Assembly (NCBI RefSeq): GCF_001553345.1 | Contig: NZ_KQ960767.1 | Coordinates: 1 to 60,448 of the forward strand | Source of the DNA: Veillonella sp. DNF00869 | GTDB taxonomy: Bacteria > Bacillota > Negativicutes > Veillonellales > Veillonellaceae | DNA: 60,448 nucleotides | Direction of reading: 5' to 3' | Shown here: one piece after another, positions 1 through 8,683 of the stretch | How the letters are laid out: the number at the start of each line of letters is the position of its first letter | Position numbering within the stretch: position 1 is the stretch's first letter | Translations under genes and position numbers: made by a program | Notes under the pieces: generated by a model | What the model saw: the letters and a program-made list of their open reading frames with translations, nothing else | The model's database searches: none | Told to the model about the DNA's origin: nothing

Positions 1-1
1 T

Positions 2-331
2 ATGTTCGTAGGTGATGGCATCAACGATGCGCCTGTATTGACAGGTGCTGACGTAGGCGGTGCTATGGGTAGTGGTGCAGATTCTGCCATTGAAGCGGCA
101 GACGTGGTGTACATGAACTCTAACTTAGATTCTGTATGGCGCTCCTTGAGCATTGCGGATCGTACTTTGTCCATTGCATGGCAAAATATTTTCTTCGCTA
201 TTGCTGTAAAAATCATCGTTATGGTAGCAGGTGTATTTGGTTTTGCTAATATGTGGGTAGCTATCTTTGCAGATACAGGGGTATCCATTCTTTGTATTTT
301 GAACTCTATCCGTATATTCTACAGCAAATAA
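2..331 (+). CDS. Heavy-metal P-type ATPase, C-terminal fragment
   Basis: The gene enters from the left edge, so only about the last 109 residues are seen. They contain the P-domain hinge motif GDGINDAP (residues 4-11 of the visible part), which binds Mg2+ and closes the phosphorylation site in P-type ATPases. Two hydrophobic segments follow (about 60-80 and 82-100), matching the last transmembrane pair of P1B metal exporters of the CadA/ZntA/CopA type. The family is clear. The metal is not, because the CPx helix and N-terminal metal-binding domain lie outside the window. Confidence 0.9.
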   Translation: MFVGDGINDAPVLTGADVGGAMGSGADSAIEAADVVYMNSNLDSVWRSLSIADRTLSIAWQNIFFAIAVKIIVMVAGVFGFANMWVAIFADTGVSILCILNSIRIFYSK

Positions 332-338
332 CATACGT

Positions 339-377
339 CCTCCTGCTAGCATGTACGCCCAACTATGTAGCAGGAGG
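339..377. repeat. Perfect 10-bp inverted repeat after the P-type ATPase
   Basis: CCTCCTGCTA at 339-348 pairs exactly with TAGCAGGAGG at 368-377 around a 19-base loop. It starts 7 bases after the stop codon. No T-run follows, so it is not a standard intrinsic terminator; it could protect the 3' end of the mRNA. Confidence 0.5.
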
Positions 378-442
378 CATTGTGATATCTTCCCTCCTTG
401 TAGTTATACAAGGCATATATCACTACATAACAACTATACAGC

Positions 443-475
443 AAAAAGGACTTGGTATTAGGCCAGGTCCTTTTT
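443..475 (+). terminator. Rho-independent terminator after the P-type ATPase
   Basis: AAAAAGGACTTGG (443-455) pairs with CCAGGTCCTTTTT (463-475) with one G-U pair and a 7-base loop. The 3' arm ends in five Ts. The A/T ends suggest it can work in both directions. Confidence 0.85.
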
Positions 476-567
476 GTTGTACATGGGTATCGTATTTACT
501 CCTATACATTGATTGAGTGGAAATAGTGAAAGGTTGTTAGAAACTTTCATAAGAAATCATAAAAAAA

Positions 568-596
568 TTGACGAATCGGCCTCGATTGATTAAGAT
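568..596 (+). promoter_or_regulatory. Promoter for the CorA gene
   Basis: TTGACG at 568-573 and TAAGAT at 591-596 are separated by 17 bases. The spacer carries a small inverted repeat, AATCG/CGATT (574-578 and 582-586), a possible operator. The gene starts about 38 bases downstream. Confidence 0.5.
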
Positions 597-633
597 AAAG
601 GGTAGGGTTATTAAGACGTTAAGGAGGTGTCAC

Positions 634-1587
634 ATGTTAACGGTACACAAACACGTAGAGGGGGAATTATTTACAGATTCCACTGTACAAGATGCTACAA
701 AAGGTTCATGGATAAATTTGGTGAACCCAGACCCCGATGAGTTGGCTATCGTCAATATGATGACACAGATTCCAACGGACGTACTGAAAGCAGCTTTGGA
801 TACGGAAGAACGGTCTCACGTAGAAATTGAAGATGAATACATTTTCGTCGTTATTAACATTCCAGTACTGCGTGGTTCTGATGTATATGATGCAGTACCT
901 TTGGGTGTATTTGTGACAGAAGATTTCTTTATTACCATCTGTTTAGAAGAAGCAGAAGTGCTATATCCGTTCTTGAGCAATCAAATGCCAACCTTCTATA
1001 CTTTTAAAAAGACAAGATTTCTGTTCCAAATCATGTATCGCACAGCGGTACTATATTTGCGATACTTACAACAAATTGACCGCCGTACGGATGACATTGA
1101 AAAAACATTACGACATACGACACGGAATAAAGATTTGTTCCAATTGTTGGAATTACAAAAATCCATGACCTATTTTACCTCTGCACTGCGTGGTAATGGT
1201 ACGGTAATGGAACGGATTTTACGTATTCGTCGTCATGATGATGTGCGATACTTATTAAAAATCTATGAAGAAGATGAAGATCTATTAGAAGATGTGATCA
1301 TTGAGAACAAGCAGGCTGTGGAAATGGTTGAAATGTATTCTAATATTTTGATGAATATGATGAATGCCTTTACATCCATTATTTCTAACAATTTAAACTT
1401 AGTTATGAAATTATTGGCAGCCATGACAATTATGTTAGCTGTACCAACGGCCATCTTTAGCTTGTGGGGTATCAATGTACCGGTGCCATTTGCTGATATG
1501 GAATATGGCTTTGAGTATGTGATTGGTATTGGTATAAGCTTTGCAGCCCTGGCAGGCTATTGGCTTTGGAAAAACGATTTCTTTTAA
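634..1587 (+). CDS. corA: CorA/ZntB-family divalent cation channel
   Basis: The product has 317 residues with the CorA plan: a long acidic cytoplasmic domain with extended helices and two C-terminal membrane segments (about 250-275 and 288-312). The usual G-M-N signature after the first membrane helix reads G-I-N here (279-281), the form known in ZntB-type members, so the ion could be Mg2+, Zn2+ or another divalent metal. The frame is open further upstream, but ATG 634 is preceded by AAGGAGG at 621-627. The gene is monocistronic with its own promoter and terminator. The neighbouring metal ATPase may point to metal homeostasis. Confidence 0.88.
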   Translation: MLTVHKHVEGELFTDSTVQDATKGSWINLVNPDPDELAIVNMMTQIPTDVLKAALDTEERSHVEIEDEYIFVVINIPVLRGSDVYDAVPLGVFVTEDFFITICLEEAEVLYPFLSNQMPTFYTFKKTRFLFQIMYRTAVLYLRYLQQIDRRTDDIEKTLRHTTRNKDLFQLLELQKSMTYFTSALRGNGTVMERILRIRRHDDVRYLLKIYEEDEDLLEDVIIENKQAVEMVEMYSNILMNMMNAFTSIISNNLNLVMKLLAAMTIMLAVPTAIFSLWGINVPVPFADMEYGFEYVIGIGISFAALAGYWLWKNDFF

Positions 1588-1603
1588 TTGCATAGTAAAA
1601 TGG

Positions 1604-1637
1604 AACACACCTAAGGGGGCTCCCTGGGGTGTGTTTT
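1604..1637 (+). terminator. Terminator after the CorA gene
   Basis: AACACACC (1604-1611) pairs with GGTGTGTT (1628-1635), with further inner pairing of AGGG to CCCT. It is followed by a short T-run and sits 17 bases after the stop codon. Confidence 0.8.
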
Positions 1638-1913
1638 CTTATGTCACGATTCAGGTTAATTATGAAAGTTTCTTATATCTATCTTTAAAAGTCGTGAATA
1701 TTATACAAAATGAATAAAATTGCTATATAGATATTTTTCAATTTGTGTAAATGCAATGATTTAAAATGATATAAATCACAGATAAATACCTAGAAATGTA
1801 CACTTTCAAACAAGCATGTATTCCATGTCTTGCGATATTCGCATTTGTCATTTGACAATTTTGATAAAAGAATTTAACATATTTATGTAATATCTATATT
1901 TAGAATTTGGGCG

Positions 1914-2077
1914 TAGACATTGACTTTGAATACCGAGTATAAGGGAAGAATAATTTGGGGAAGATATTACTAAAAGTTGTATAGGGTTATGGGCAAGATG
2001 GAGCAAGATTGTCTAAGCTGTAGCCCTTGCTAACTTTCTGTATGTATCCACCCCGAAGGGTGGTTTTTCTTTTTTTG
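1914..2077 (+). ncRNA. Candidate small RNA or attenuating leader
   Basis: The 546-base gap before the transporter operon holds a promoter-like pair, TAGACA (1914-1919) and TATAAG (1938-1943), with 18-base spacing. About 125 bases later is a strong terminator (2048-2077). The predicted transcript, about 1950-2077, has no start codon with a ribosome-binding site. It contains short complementary stretches such as AGCAAG and CTTGCT that could fold. It could be a free small RNA or the terminated leader of the downstream operon. It matches no riboswitch class I know. The rest of the gap (1640-1910) is AT-rich and shows nothing I recognise. Confidence 0.35.
2048..2077 (+). terminator. Terminator upstream of the ABC transporter operon
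   Basis: CCACCC (2048-2053), loop CGAA, GGGTGG (2058-2063), then TTTTTCTTTTTTT. It is a textbook intrinsic terminator located 57 bases before the first transporter gene, with no protein gene just upstream on this strand. Confidence 0.85.
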
Positions 2078-2133
2078 CTAGTATTAATTACATCAATGTA
2101 TGCTCATCAATATTAAGGAAAGGATGTGGATGA

Positions 2134-3066
2134 TTGAAAACCATACTGAGTAAAATGTCACAATTGCTAATAACGTTGATTGGTGTTACGTTTCTGACAT
2201 TTTGCTTGACCTACATTGCTCCTGGGGATCCAGCCATGATGGTGTTGGAAGCAGGGGACACTATTGTGTCACAAGAAATGATTGATGCTACACGAAAAGA
2301 GATGGGCTTAGATCGGCCATTTATGGAACAGTATGTACGATGGGTAGCAGGTGCCGTACAAGGTGACTTGGGGACTTCCTATTCAGGGAAAAAACCAGTG
2401 ACCGACAAATTATTAGAAGGCTTGGGTGGTACGGCTTTATTAGCAGTGTCAGCCTTTGCACTAAATGTACTCGTTTCCATACCACTGGGGATTTATTCGG
2501 CCGTGAAAGCGAATAAACTGCCAGACTTTGTGATTCGATTCTTTGCCTTTGTGAATGTATCAATGCCTAGTTTCTGGTTAGGCATGATTCTGCTGTACAT
2601 CTTCGGTTTTAAATTGCACTTGGTGCCAATTGCTACGTCGGTGATTAGTTTTAAAGCTTTGATTTTACCGGCTGTCACATTGGCTTGCGTTATGTCTGCA
2701 AAGTTTACGCGCCAAGTGCGGACTGTCATCATTGAAGAATTGCATCAAGATTATGTGATGGGAGCTCGTGCACGTGGTATGAGTGAATCTCAAATTTTGT
2801 GGAAACATGTATTGCCAAATGCTATATTACCATTGATAACAATCATGGGTATGCATGTCGGTTGGCTCTTGGCAGGGGCTGCGGTGATTGAAATCGTATT
2901 CTCTTGGCCAGGGATGGGTAAAATGGCAGTCTATTCCATTGGCATGCGTGACTATCCGTTGATTGAAGGCTTCGTATTATGGGTAGCTCTCATTTATACA
3001 GCCATCAACTTCTTAGTAGATATGTCCTACTCTATATTAGATCCACGGTTGAAAGGGAGGGGATAA
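2134..3066 (+). CDS. nikB: Nickel/peptide ABC transporter permease, NikB/DppB type
   Basis: This inner-membrane permease of the nickel/oligopeptide class has 310 residues and about six membrane segments. It shows the N-terminal APGDP motif (residues about 29-33) and the EAA loop near 209-235, which contacts the ATPase. The start is TTG at 2134 with AAGGAAAGGA at 2115-2124; no in-frame ATG fits better. It overlaps nothing and ends 1 base before the second permease. Permeases precede the binding protein here, unlike many opp/nik operons. Nickel, another metal-chelate or peptides are all possible substrates. Confidence 0.85.
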   Translation: MKTILSKMSQLLITLIGVTFLTFCLTYIAPGDPAMMVLEAGDTIVSQEMIDATRKEMGLDRPFMEQYVRWVAGAVQGDLGTSYSGKKPVTDKLLEGLGGTALLAVSAFALNVLVSIPLGIYSAVKANKLPDFVIRFFAFVNVSMPSFWLGMILLYIFGFKLHLVPIATSVISFKALILPAVTLACVMSAKFTRQVRTVIIEELHQDYVMGARARGMSESQILWKHVLPNAILPLITIMGMHVGWLLAGAAVIEIVFSWPGMGKMAVYSIGMRDYPLIEGFVLWVALIYTAINFLVDMSYSILDPRLKGRG

Positions 3067-3067
3067 G

Positions 3068-3895
3068 ATGAAAGAATTTATTTTGCAACACAAACGCTTT
3101 TCTTTCTACTCCCTCTTAGTGGCTATCGTAGTAGGAATTGCTATATTTGCTCCCTATATCACACCACATGATGCTTTTCATGCAGATATGTCAAAAGCTT
3201 TCTTAAAGCCCTCTGCAGAACATCTGATGGGGACAGATAAATTAGGACGTGACACGTTCTCCCGTATCATTTATGGTACACAAACTTCCTTGTCCATGAC
3301 AATTATTCTAGTGATTCTAACAGCGACTGTTGGTACAGTAATAGGGATTTTGTCAGGTTTCTTTAGAGGTAAAATAGAGCTTGTATTGATGCGATTTACG
3401 GATATTATGTTATCCTTCCCAGGAGTGGTATTGGCCATTGCCATTGCCGGCATTATGGGTGGTAGTGCCATCAATGCTATCTTGGCTCTTGTTGTGGTGA
3501 GCTGGGCGAAATATGCACGAATGACCCGTTCTGCAGTGATCAAACTTCGCCATAACGATTTTATTGCGGCAGCCAGAGTAAATGGAACAAAACAAATGAC
3601 CATTTTATGGCGCCATATTTTACCGAATGTTCTGCCTCTGATTGTTATCACAGGGGCTATGGATATTGGGACTATGATGATGGAAGTTGCGGGACTTTCC
3701 TTCTTGGGCTTTGGGGCACAGCCTCCGACGCCAGAATGGGGGTTAATGCTCAATGAGAACCGCCAATATATTTTATCGTCACCAGAATTGATGTTATATC
3801 CAGGGTTGGCCATTTTCATTGTGGTTTCCATCTTCAATTTATGGGGCGATTCGCTGCGGGATATCTTAGATCCACGTAGTAAAGATTCACATTAA
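3068..3895 (+). CDS. nikC: Nickel/peptide ABC transporter permease, NikC/DppC type
   Basis: The product has 275 residues. The N-terminal region typical of OppC-type permeases, including GTDKLGRD, lies near 55-62. A set of membrane helices follows, with an EAA loop around 167-192. It would pair with the preceding permease to form the translocation path. It starts 1 base after the preceding stop codon with GGGAGGGG just upstream, so the two are translationally coupled. The family is secure; the substrate is not. Confidence 0.87.
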   Translation: MKEFILQHKRFSFYSLLVAIVVGIAIFAPYITPHDAFHADMSKAFLKPSAEHLMGTDKLGRDTFSRIIYGTQTSLSMTIILVILTATVGTVIGILSGFFRGKIELVLMRFTDIMLSFPGVVLAIAIAGIMGGSAINAILALVVVSWAKYARMTRSAVIKLRHNDFIAAARVNGTKQMTILWRHILPNVLPLIVITGAMDIGTMMMEVAGLSFLGFGAQPPTPEWGLMLNENRQYILSSPELMLYPGLAIFIVVSIFNLWGDSLRDILDPRSKDSH

Positions 3896-3932
3896 TGTGT
3901 TAGTAGATAAGTTTTATAGAAAGGAACTTAAG

Positions 3933-5516
3933 ATGAAACAAAGTTGGAAAAAATGGCTTCGTAATGCTACATTTGGCGTTATGGCAGTAGCGGCATTAGG
4001 TGTGATGGCAGGTTGCGGTAACGACAATGCGGCACCAGCTGACAAAAGTGTATTAAAAATTGGGGTTACAAACTTCGCAGACACATTGGAACCAACACAA
4101 AACTACTTTGGTTGGGTAGTTATGCGTTACGGTGTTGGCGAAACATTAGCTAAATTTGATGATAAAATGAATACACAACCTTGGTTGGCTGAAAGTTGGT
4201 CTGTATCTGACGATAAAATGACTTGGACTTTTAAAATCAACGACAAAGCTAAATTCTCCAATGGCAATAAAGTGACTGCTGAAGCGGTAAAAGAATCCAT
4301 TGAGCGTGCTTACGAGAAAAATAAACGTGCTACTACATTCTTTAAATACACAGATATCAAAGCAGAAGGTCAAAACTTGATTATCACTACTGATAAAGCG
4401 TATCCAAATATACCTGGGTTCTTGGCTGACCCATTATTTATCATCGTAGATGTGTCCGCTGAAAAAGCTGGTCGTGACTTCGCGAAAGAAGGTCCTATCG
4501 GTACTGGTCCGTACAAAGTGAAATCTTTCACTAAAGAAAAAGCAGTGGTAGAAGCTAACGAAAATTATTGGGATGGGGAAGTTCCTTTCAAAACAGTAGA
4601 AATTCCATCCATCGATGACCCTACAACTCGTGCCTTAGCATTGCAAAACGGCGACGTAGATGTGGCAGTTAACATCGGCGCTGGCGACATTGAAACTATG
4701 CGTAATGACAGCAAATTCAACGTAGAAGAAATCGCATCCTTGCGTACAGTATTAGCTCGTATTAACCAAAAAGGTGTATTAGGTGATCCAAAAGTTCGTG
4801 CTGCCTTCATCAGTGGTACTGACCGTAAATCCTACAACGAAGTATTGTTGAAAGGTACGTTCATTCCTGGTAAAGCTCCGATTCCACCAAGCTTGGATTA
4901 TGGTTTCGATAGTTTGAAAGACCCTAATGCATACAATCCTGAACGTTCCAAGCAGTTGTTGGCAGAAGCTGGATGGAAAGATACTGATGGAGACGGTTAT
5001 GTAGATAAAGACGGTAAAAACTTAGAAGTACGTTTCGTAGTATACAACAGCCGTCAAGAACTTCCAATCTATGCAGAAGGCGTTCAATCCGATATGAAAA
5101 AAATCGGTATTAAAGTAAATATTGAAACTGTTGACTATAATTTACTCGATAAAATGGGTATCGATGGCGATTATGACTTGTTGATCTCCAACACCGTAAC
5201 AGCGAACACTGGTGACCCAGAAATCTTCTTGAAATGGTACTGGAAAACTAACTTGAATGGTGAAAACCCTCAAAATGGTTCTGGTTACAGTAATCCTAAA
5301 TTTGATGCCATCTTGGATCAATTAGCAGTTGAATTCGACAAATCTAAACGTCGAAGCTTAGTTATCGAAGCACAACAAATCTTATTGGATGATGGTGCGG
5401 CATTGTTCTTAGGTTACCCTAAAACAAATATTGTCAATAAAGCTTGGTTAACAAATGTAGTGATGTACCCAACAGACTACTACTGGTTGACTAAAGATAT
5501 TAAACCAGCAAAATAA
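3933..5516 (+). CDS. Substrate-binding lipoprotein, SBP family 5 (nickel/peptide)
   Basis: The product has 527 residues and a lipoprotein signal peptide with lipobox VMAGC, so Cys28 would be lipidated. The body has the layout of family 5 solute-binding proteins: an N-terminal lobe with the conserved GTGPY stretch near 190, and the usual C-terminal lobe with a DGDG motif near 355. The chosen ATG has AAAGGA at 3920-3925; the upstream GTG at 3897 would add 12 residues before the signal peptide and lacks a site. It lies between the permease and ATPase genes. The ligand could be nickel, a metal chelate or a peptide. Confidence 0.87.
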   Translation: MKQSWKKWLRNATFGVMAVAALGVMAGCGNDNAAPADKSVLKIGVTNFADTLEPTQNYFGWVVMRYGVGETLAKFDDKMNTQPWLAESWSVSDDKMTWTFKINDKAKFSNGNKVTAEAVKESIERAYEKNKRATTFFKYTDIKAEGQNLIITTDKAYPNIPGFLADPLFIIVDVSAEKAGRDFAKEGPIGTGPYKVKSFTKEKAVVEANENYWDGEVPFKTVEIPSIDDPTTRALALQNGDVDVAVNIGAGDIETMRNDSKFNVEEIASLRTVLARINQKGVLGDPKVRAAFISGTDRKSYNEVLLKGTFIPGKAPIPPSLDYGFDSLKDPNAYNPERSKQLLAEAGWKDTDGDGYVDKDGKNLEVRFVVYNSRQELPIYAEGVQSDMKKIGIKVNIETVDYNLLDKMGIDGDYDLLISNTVTANTGDPEIFLKWYWKTNLNGENPQNGSGYSNPKFDAILDQLAVEFDKSKRRSLVIEAQQILLDDGAALFLGYPKTNIVNKAWLTNVVMYPTDYYWLTKDIKPAK

Positions 5517-5532
5517 TCCTTTGTAGATGTCC

Positions 5533-5569
5533 GCAACAATCGGGAGGCAGGTTTGCCTCCCCTTGTTGC
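5533..5569 (+). terminator. Strong hairpin between binding-protein and ATPase genes
   Basis: GCAACAA (5533-5539) and GGGAGGCA (5542-5549) pair with TGCCTCCC (5554-5561) and TTGTTGC (5563-5569). No U-tract follows, so it is more likely an mRNA-stabilising or partial-termination element that keeps binding protein above ATPase levels. Confidence 0.6.
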
Positions 5570-5622
5570 ATGTAGCAGTAACTTTCAGTACCATACTCAC
5601 GAAATAGTCAGAAAGGATCTAT

Positions 5623-6414
5623 ATGTTACTTAGTATTAAAAATTTAGCTGTTACCTATGGAAATAATCCGAATCCTACGATTGCAGGAGTTAACTTAGAC
5701 CTAGCTGAAGGGGAGATAGTTTCTATTGTAGGCGAATCTGGCAGCGGCAAGACTACGGTCATCCGTGCCCTATTAGGGGTATTGCCCAATACAGGTCGTG
5801 TGTCTGAAGGCAGCATTACCTTTGACGGTCAAGATTTACTATCTTTTTCCACAAAAGACTGGTTAGACTTACGGGGCAATCACATTGCTATGATTTTCCA
5901 AGATAGTGGCAATATGATGAATCCTATCCAAACGATTGGCAAACAATTTGTAGAGTTTATTCAATTACATAGCACCATGTCTAAACAAGAGGCAGAGGCA
6001 AAAGCTATCGAAATGTTGGCTCTTACCAATTTGCCACATCCTGAGGCCATCATGAAGGCCTATCCATTTGAGCTCAGTGGCGGTATGCGCCAACGTGTAG
6101 GGATTGCTATGGCCATCACATTCTCTCCTAAGTTATTATTGGGGGATGAACCTACATCGGCCCTAGATGTAACAACACAAGCGCAAATTGTAGAAGAATT
6201 ATTGCGCATTAACCGTGAAAATAAAACATCGATGATTATTGTAACTCATAATATCGGTGTGGCGGCTCATATGTCTGATAAAATTGTGGTTATGAAGCAA
6301 GGGGCTGTCGTGGAATATGGAACAGCTGAGGAAGTGATTCGTAATCCACAAGCGGAGTATACGAAACAATTACTCAATGCAGTGCCAGAAATCGGAGGGA
6401 AACGCTATGTCTGA
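5623..6414 (+). CDS. nikD: Nickel/peptide ABC transporter ATPase, NikD/DppD type
   Basis: The product has 263 residues and one ABC domain: Walker A GESGSGKT at 37-44, signature LSGGMRQR near 155, and Walker B ending in GDEPTSALD. Oligopeptide/nickel importers use two different ATPases, and this is the first of the pair. It has its own site (AGAAAGGAT) before ATG 5623. Its 3' end overlaps the second ATPase by 8 bases. Confidence 0.88.
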   Translation: MLLSIKNLAVTYGNNPNPTIAGVNLDLAEGEIVSIVGESGSGKTTVIRALLGVLPNTGRVSEGSITFDGQDLLSFSTKDWLDLRGNHIAMIFQDSGNMMNPIQTIGKQFVEFIQLHSTMSKQEAEAKAIEMLALTNLPHPEAIMKAYPFELSGGMRQRVGIAMAITFSPKLLLGDEPTSALDVTTQAQIVEELLRINRENKTSMIIVTHNIGVAAHMSDKIVVMKQGAVVEYGTAEEVIRNPQAEYTKQLLNAVPEIGGKRYV

Positions 6415-7180
6415 TATTATTATGCAAATTCAAGATATTGTGAAAGAATTCCCTTTAGCTGATGGTTCTACTTTGCGTGCTTGTAATGGAATCTCCATCG
6501 ATGTAGAGCGGGGAGAAACCTTAGCCATTGTAGGTGAGTCTGGGTGCGGTAAGTCTACCTTGGTGAAGACTATTATGAATATGCATGCGCCTACATCTGG
6601 CTCTGTTATTTTCCGAGGTAAAGATATTACGAAGTTGACAGGTGAAGAAAAACGCCAAAATTATCGTCATATTCAAATGGTATTCCAAGATCCAACAGCC
6701 GCTTTCAATCCGAAGATGAAAGTGCGTGACATCATTTGTGAACCATTGCGCAACTTTGATCTCATTAGCAAAGCAGATGTAGATGCGAAAGCTAGAGAAT
6801 TGTTGAAAATGGTAGATTTACCAGAAGATTTTGCAGGCCGATATCCGAATAATATGAGTGGCGGACAACGGCAACGTGTGGCTATTGCTAGAGCCTTAGC
6901 ATTAGAACCAGAAATTATCGTTTGCGATGAAGCCACGAGTGCTCTAGATGTATCTGTACAAGATACAATCATCGAGCTATTGGTACGGTTACAAAAAGAA
7001 AAAGGCATTACCTATCTATTTATTTGCCATGATTTGGCATTAGTCCATTTATTCTGCCACAAAGTTGTGGTTATGTATAAAGGGGAAGTGGTAGAACGCC
7101 TGAATGGAGATGCCTTAGCAGAGGCGCAACATCCGTATACAAAACAATTATTAAGCGCGGTTTATAATTTAGAGCGGTAA
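6407..7180 (+). CDS. nikE: Nickel/peptide ABC transporter ATPase, NikE/DppF type
   Basis: The product has 257 residues, with Walker A GESGCGKS at 43-50, signature MSGGQRQR, and Walker B CDEATSALD. It lacks the long C-terminal extension found in many OppF-type ATPases. The ATG at 6407 lies inside the end of the preceding gene and has CGGAGGG at 6393-6399, so translation is coupled. The in-frame ATG at 6377 is less likely. It is the last gene of the transporter operon. Confidence 0.88.
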   Translation: MSDIIMQIQDIVKEFPLADGSTLRACNGISIDVERGETLAIVGESGCGKSTLVKTIMNMHAPTSGSVIFRGKDITKLTGEEKRQNYRHIQMVFQDPTAAFNPKMKVRDIICEPLRNFDLISKADVDAKARELLKMVDLPEDFAGRYPNNMSGGQRQRVAIARALALEPEIIVCDEATSALDVSVQDTIIELLVRLQKEKGITYLFICHDLALVHLFCHKVVVMYKGEVVERLNGDALAEAQHPYTKQLLSAVYNLER

Positions 7181-7257
7181 TCTATGGCTAACATTATTTT
7201 TCATTAGATGAATAGATTGTTTTGTAATATAACATAAATTGTATGAATAAGATATAT

Positions 7258-7287
7258 TTGTATTATATGAACATACTTTGATATAAT
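7258..7287 (+). promoter_or_regulatory. Promoter upstream of the MATE gene
   Basis: TTGTAT (7258-7263) and TATAAT (7282-7287) are separated by 18 bases. Transcription would start near 7294 and run directly into the hairpin at 7321-7349, which gives a possible attenuated leader. Confidence 0.55.
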
Positions 7288-7320
7288 AAATGTATCAAAT
7301 GGTGTATGAAAATGTTTCAA

Positions 7321-7349
7321 GAGGAACACCTAGGTGTTCCTCTTTTTTT
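7321..7349 (+). terminator. Perfect palindromic terminator just before the MATE start
   Basis: GAGGAACACC and GGTGTTCCTC form a self-complementary 22-base palindrome (7321-7342), and the T-run extends to 7349. It can end the nikE transcript. It lies downstream of the promoter at 7258 and only 11 bases before the MATE start codon, so it may also attenuate that gene. Confidence 0.8.
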
Positions 7350-7360
7350 GTGAGGGTAAG

Positions 7361-8683
7361 ATGGAAGAACGATTGACCTACAAAGAGTATTTACAAGTGA
7401 CAGTTCCATTTATGATTTCTACTGTGACACAACCTTTATTAGGGGCCGTGAATACGGCGATTATGGGGCATATGGATAATGCTATGTACATCGCTGCGGT
7501 AGCATTAGGAGTTATCTTATTTAATAATATGTACTGGCTCTTTGGATTTTTGCGGGTGGCCACAACAGTTTTTTCTGCACAGGCTTTGGGAGAACAATCG
7601 AAGGAAAGTGCATCCTTAAGTTTTTTTCGGCCTCTCATCATTGCTTTACTTATCAGTGCCGCTTTTATCGTGGGATATCCTTGGATATTTGATTACTATG
7701 CAAGTTTTATGCATCCCGACCCAGAGGTAATCGCTTTGATGTCGGAATATACAGATATTTTAATCTGGGGAACTCCTTTCGTATTGGTCAATTATGTTAC
7801 GTTAGGCTGGCTTATGGGACAGATGATGATTCGCGCCACTATGATTATGCAAATCTCCATGAATGTGTTGAATATTGGTTTGTCCTTCCTTTTCGTATTT
7901 GGCTTTGACTTTGGAGTAAAGGGGGTGGCTTGGGCATCTTTGATTTCCCAAATCTATGCGTTCTTAGTAGGCCTAGGTGCTATGTACTTAGTTCGTGAAC
8001 GGTTAGACCTAACGTCCCATATATGGAATACCTTAAAACGGGTGAAACCATTCCTATCTATCATGAAAGTAAACACAGACCTTATGCTTCGTACATTTTG
8101 TTTGTTGACCATCAACAATTTGTTTGCCAAAGCAGGCAGTGCTATGGGCAGTGATGTATTAGCGACGAATGCGGTGATTTTGGAGATTATCTTTATCATG
8201 GCATACTTCACAGATGGACAGGCGAACGGAGTCAGCGTATTTACTGGAAAAGCATTTGGAAAACGTGACTTGGTGCTTTGGAAAGATACGTTGAAGATTT
8301 CCCTGCAATGCTTAGCGGTATATGTGGTTATTGTAGAAATCGTGCTGGGATTATTCCGTAATGATGTCATTATGGTTATGACCTCAGTACCAGAGATTTA
8401 CACGATGGCCTTGGAATATTCCCATTATCTATTGCTCTATCCTATCTGTGCGGCAGTAGGATTATTATTATATGGTATGTACAATGGCATCGGTCAGACT
8501 GCATCTATCCGGAATATGATGTTCATTGCAGTGGTCTTCTTTGTAGGCATGCAAGAATTGCTTATCCCTCCATTCGGTAATGACGGCATATGGATGACCT
8601 ATGTGCTCACGTACCTATTAGAATCTATCATTTTAGTGCTGTTCCTGCCATTGGCAAAAAAACGGTTTTCCTTAGCGGTCTAA
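7361..8683 (+). CDS. MATE-family multidrug/metabolite exporter
   Basis: The product has 440 residues and about 12 hydrophobic segments in two similar halves, the MATE (DinF/NorM) plan of a Na+- or H+-driven antiporter in the inner membrane. The ATG at 7361 has GAGGG at 7352-7356. The GTG at 7334 is inside the terminator stem and would add nine residues, so I rejected it. A TetR-type gene lies convergently downstream, but the shared gap carries only a terminator. Substrates cannot be predicted. Confidence 0.87.
   Translation: MEERLTYKEYLQVTVPFMISTVTQPLLGAVNTAIMGHMDNAMYIAAVALGVILFNNMYWLFGFLRVATTVFSAQALGEQSKESASLSFFRPLIIALLISAAFIVGYPWIFDYYASFMHPDPEVIALMSEYTDILIWGTPFVLVNYVTLGWLMGQMMIRATMIMQISMNVLNIGLSFLFVFGFDFGVKGVAWASLISQIYAFLVGLGAMYLVRERLDLTSHIWNTLKRVKPFLSIMKVNTDLMLRTFCLLTINNLFAKAGSAMGSDVLATNAVILEIIFIMAYFTDGQANGVSVFTGKAFGKRDLVLWKDTLKISLQCLAVYVVIVEIVLGLFRNDVIMVMTSVPEIYTMALEYSHYLLLYPICAAVGLLLYGMYNGIGQTASIRNMMFIAVVFFVGMQELLIPPFGNDGIWMTYVLTYLLESIILVLFLPLAKKRFSLAV

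Noticed and set aside
253..516. Frame of 87 codons across the P-type ATPase end and its terminator
   Set aside because: It overlaps the real gene in another frame and runs through both hairpins.
3271..3837. Antisense frame of 188 codons within the second permease gene
   Set aside because: It is a shadow of nikC; no start site and unlikely composition.
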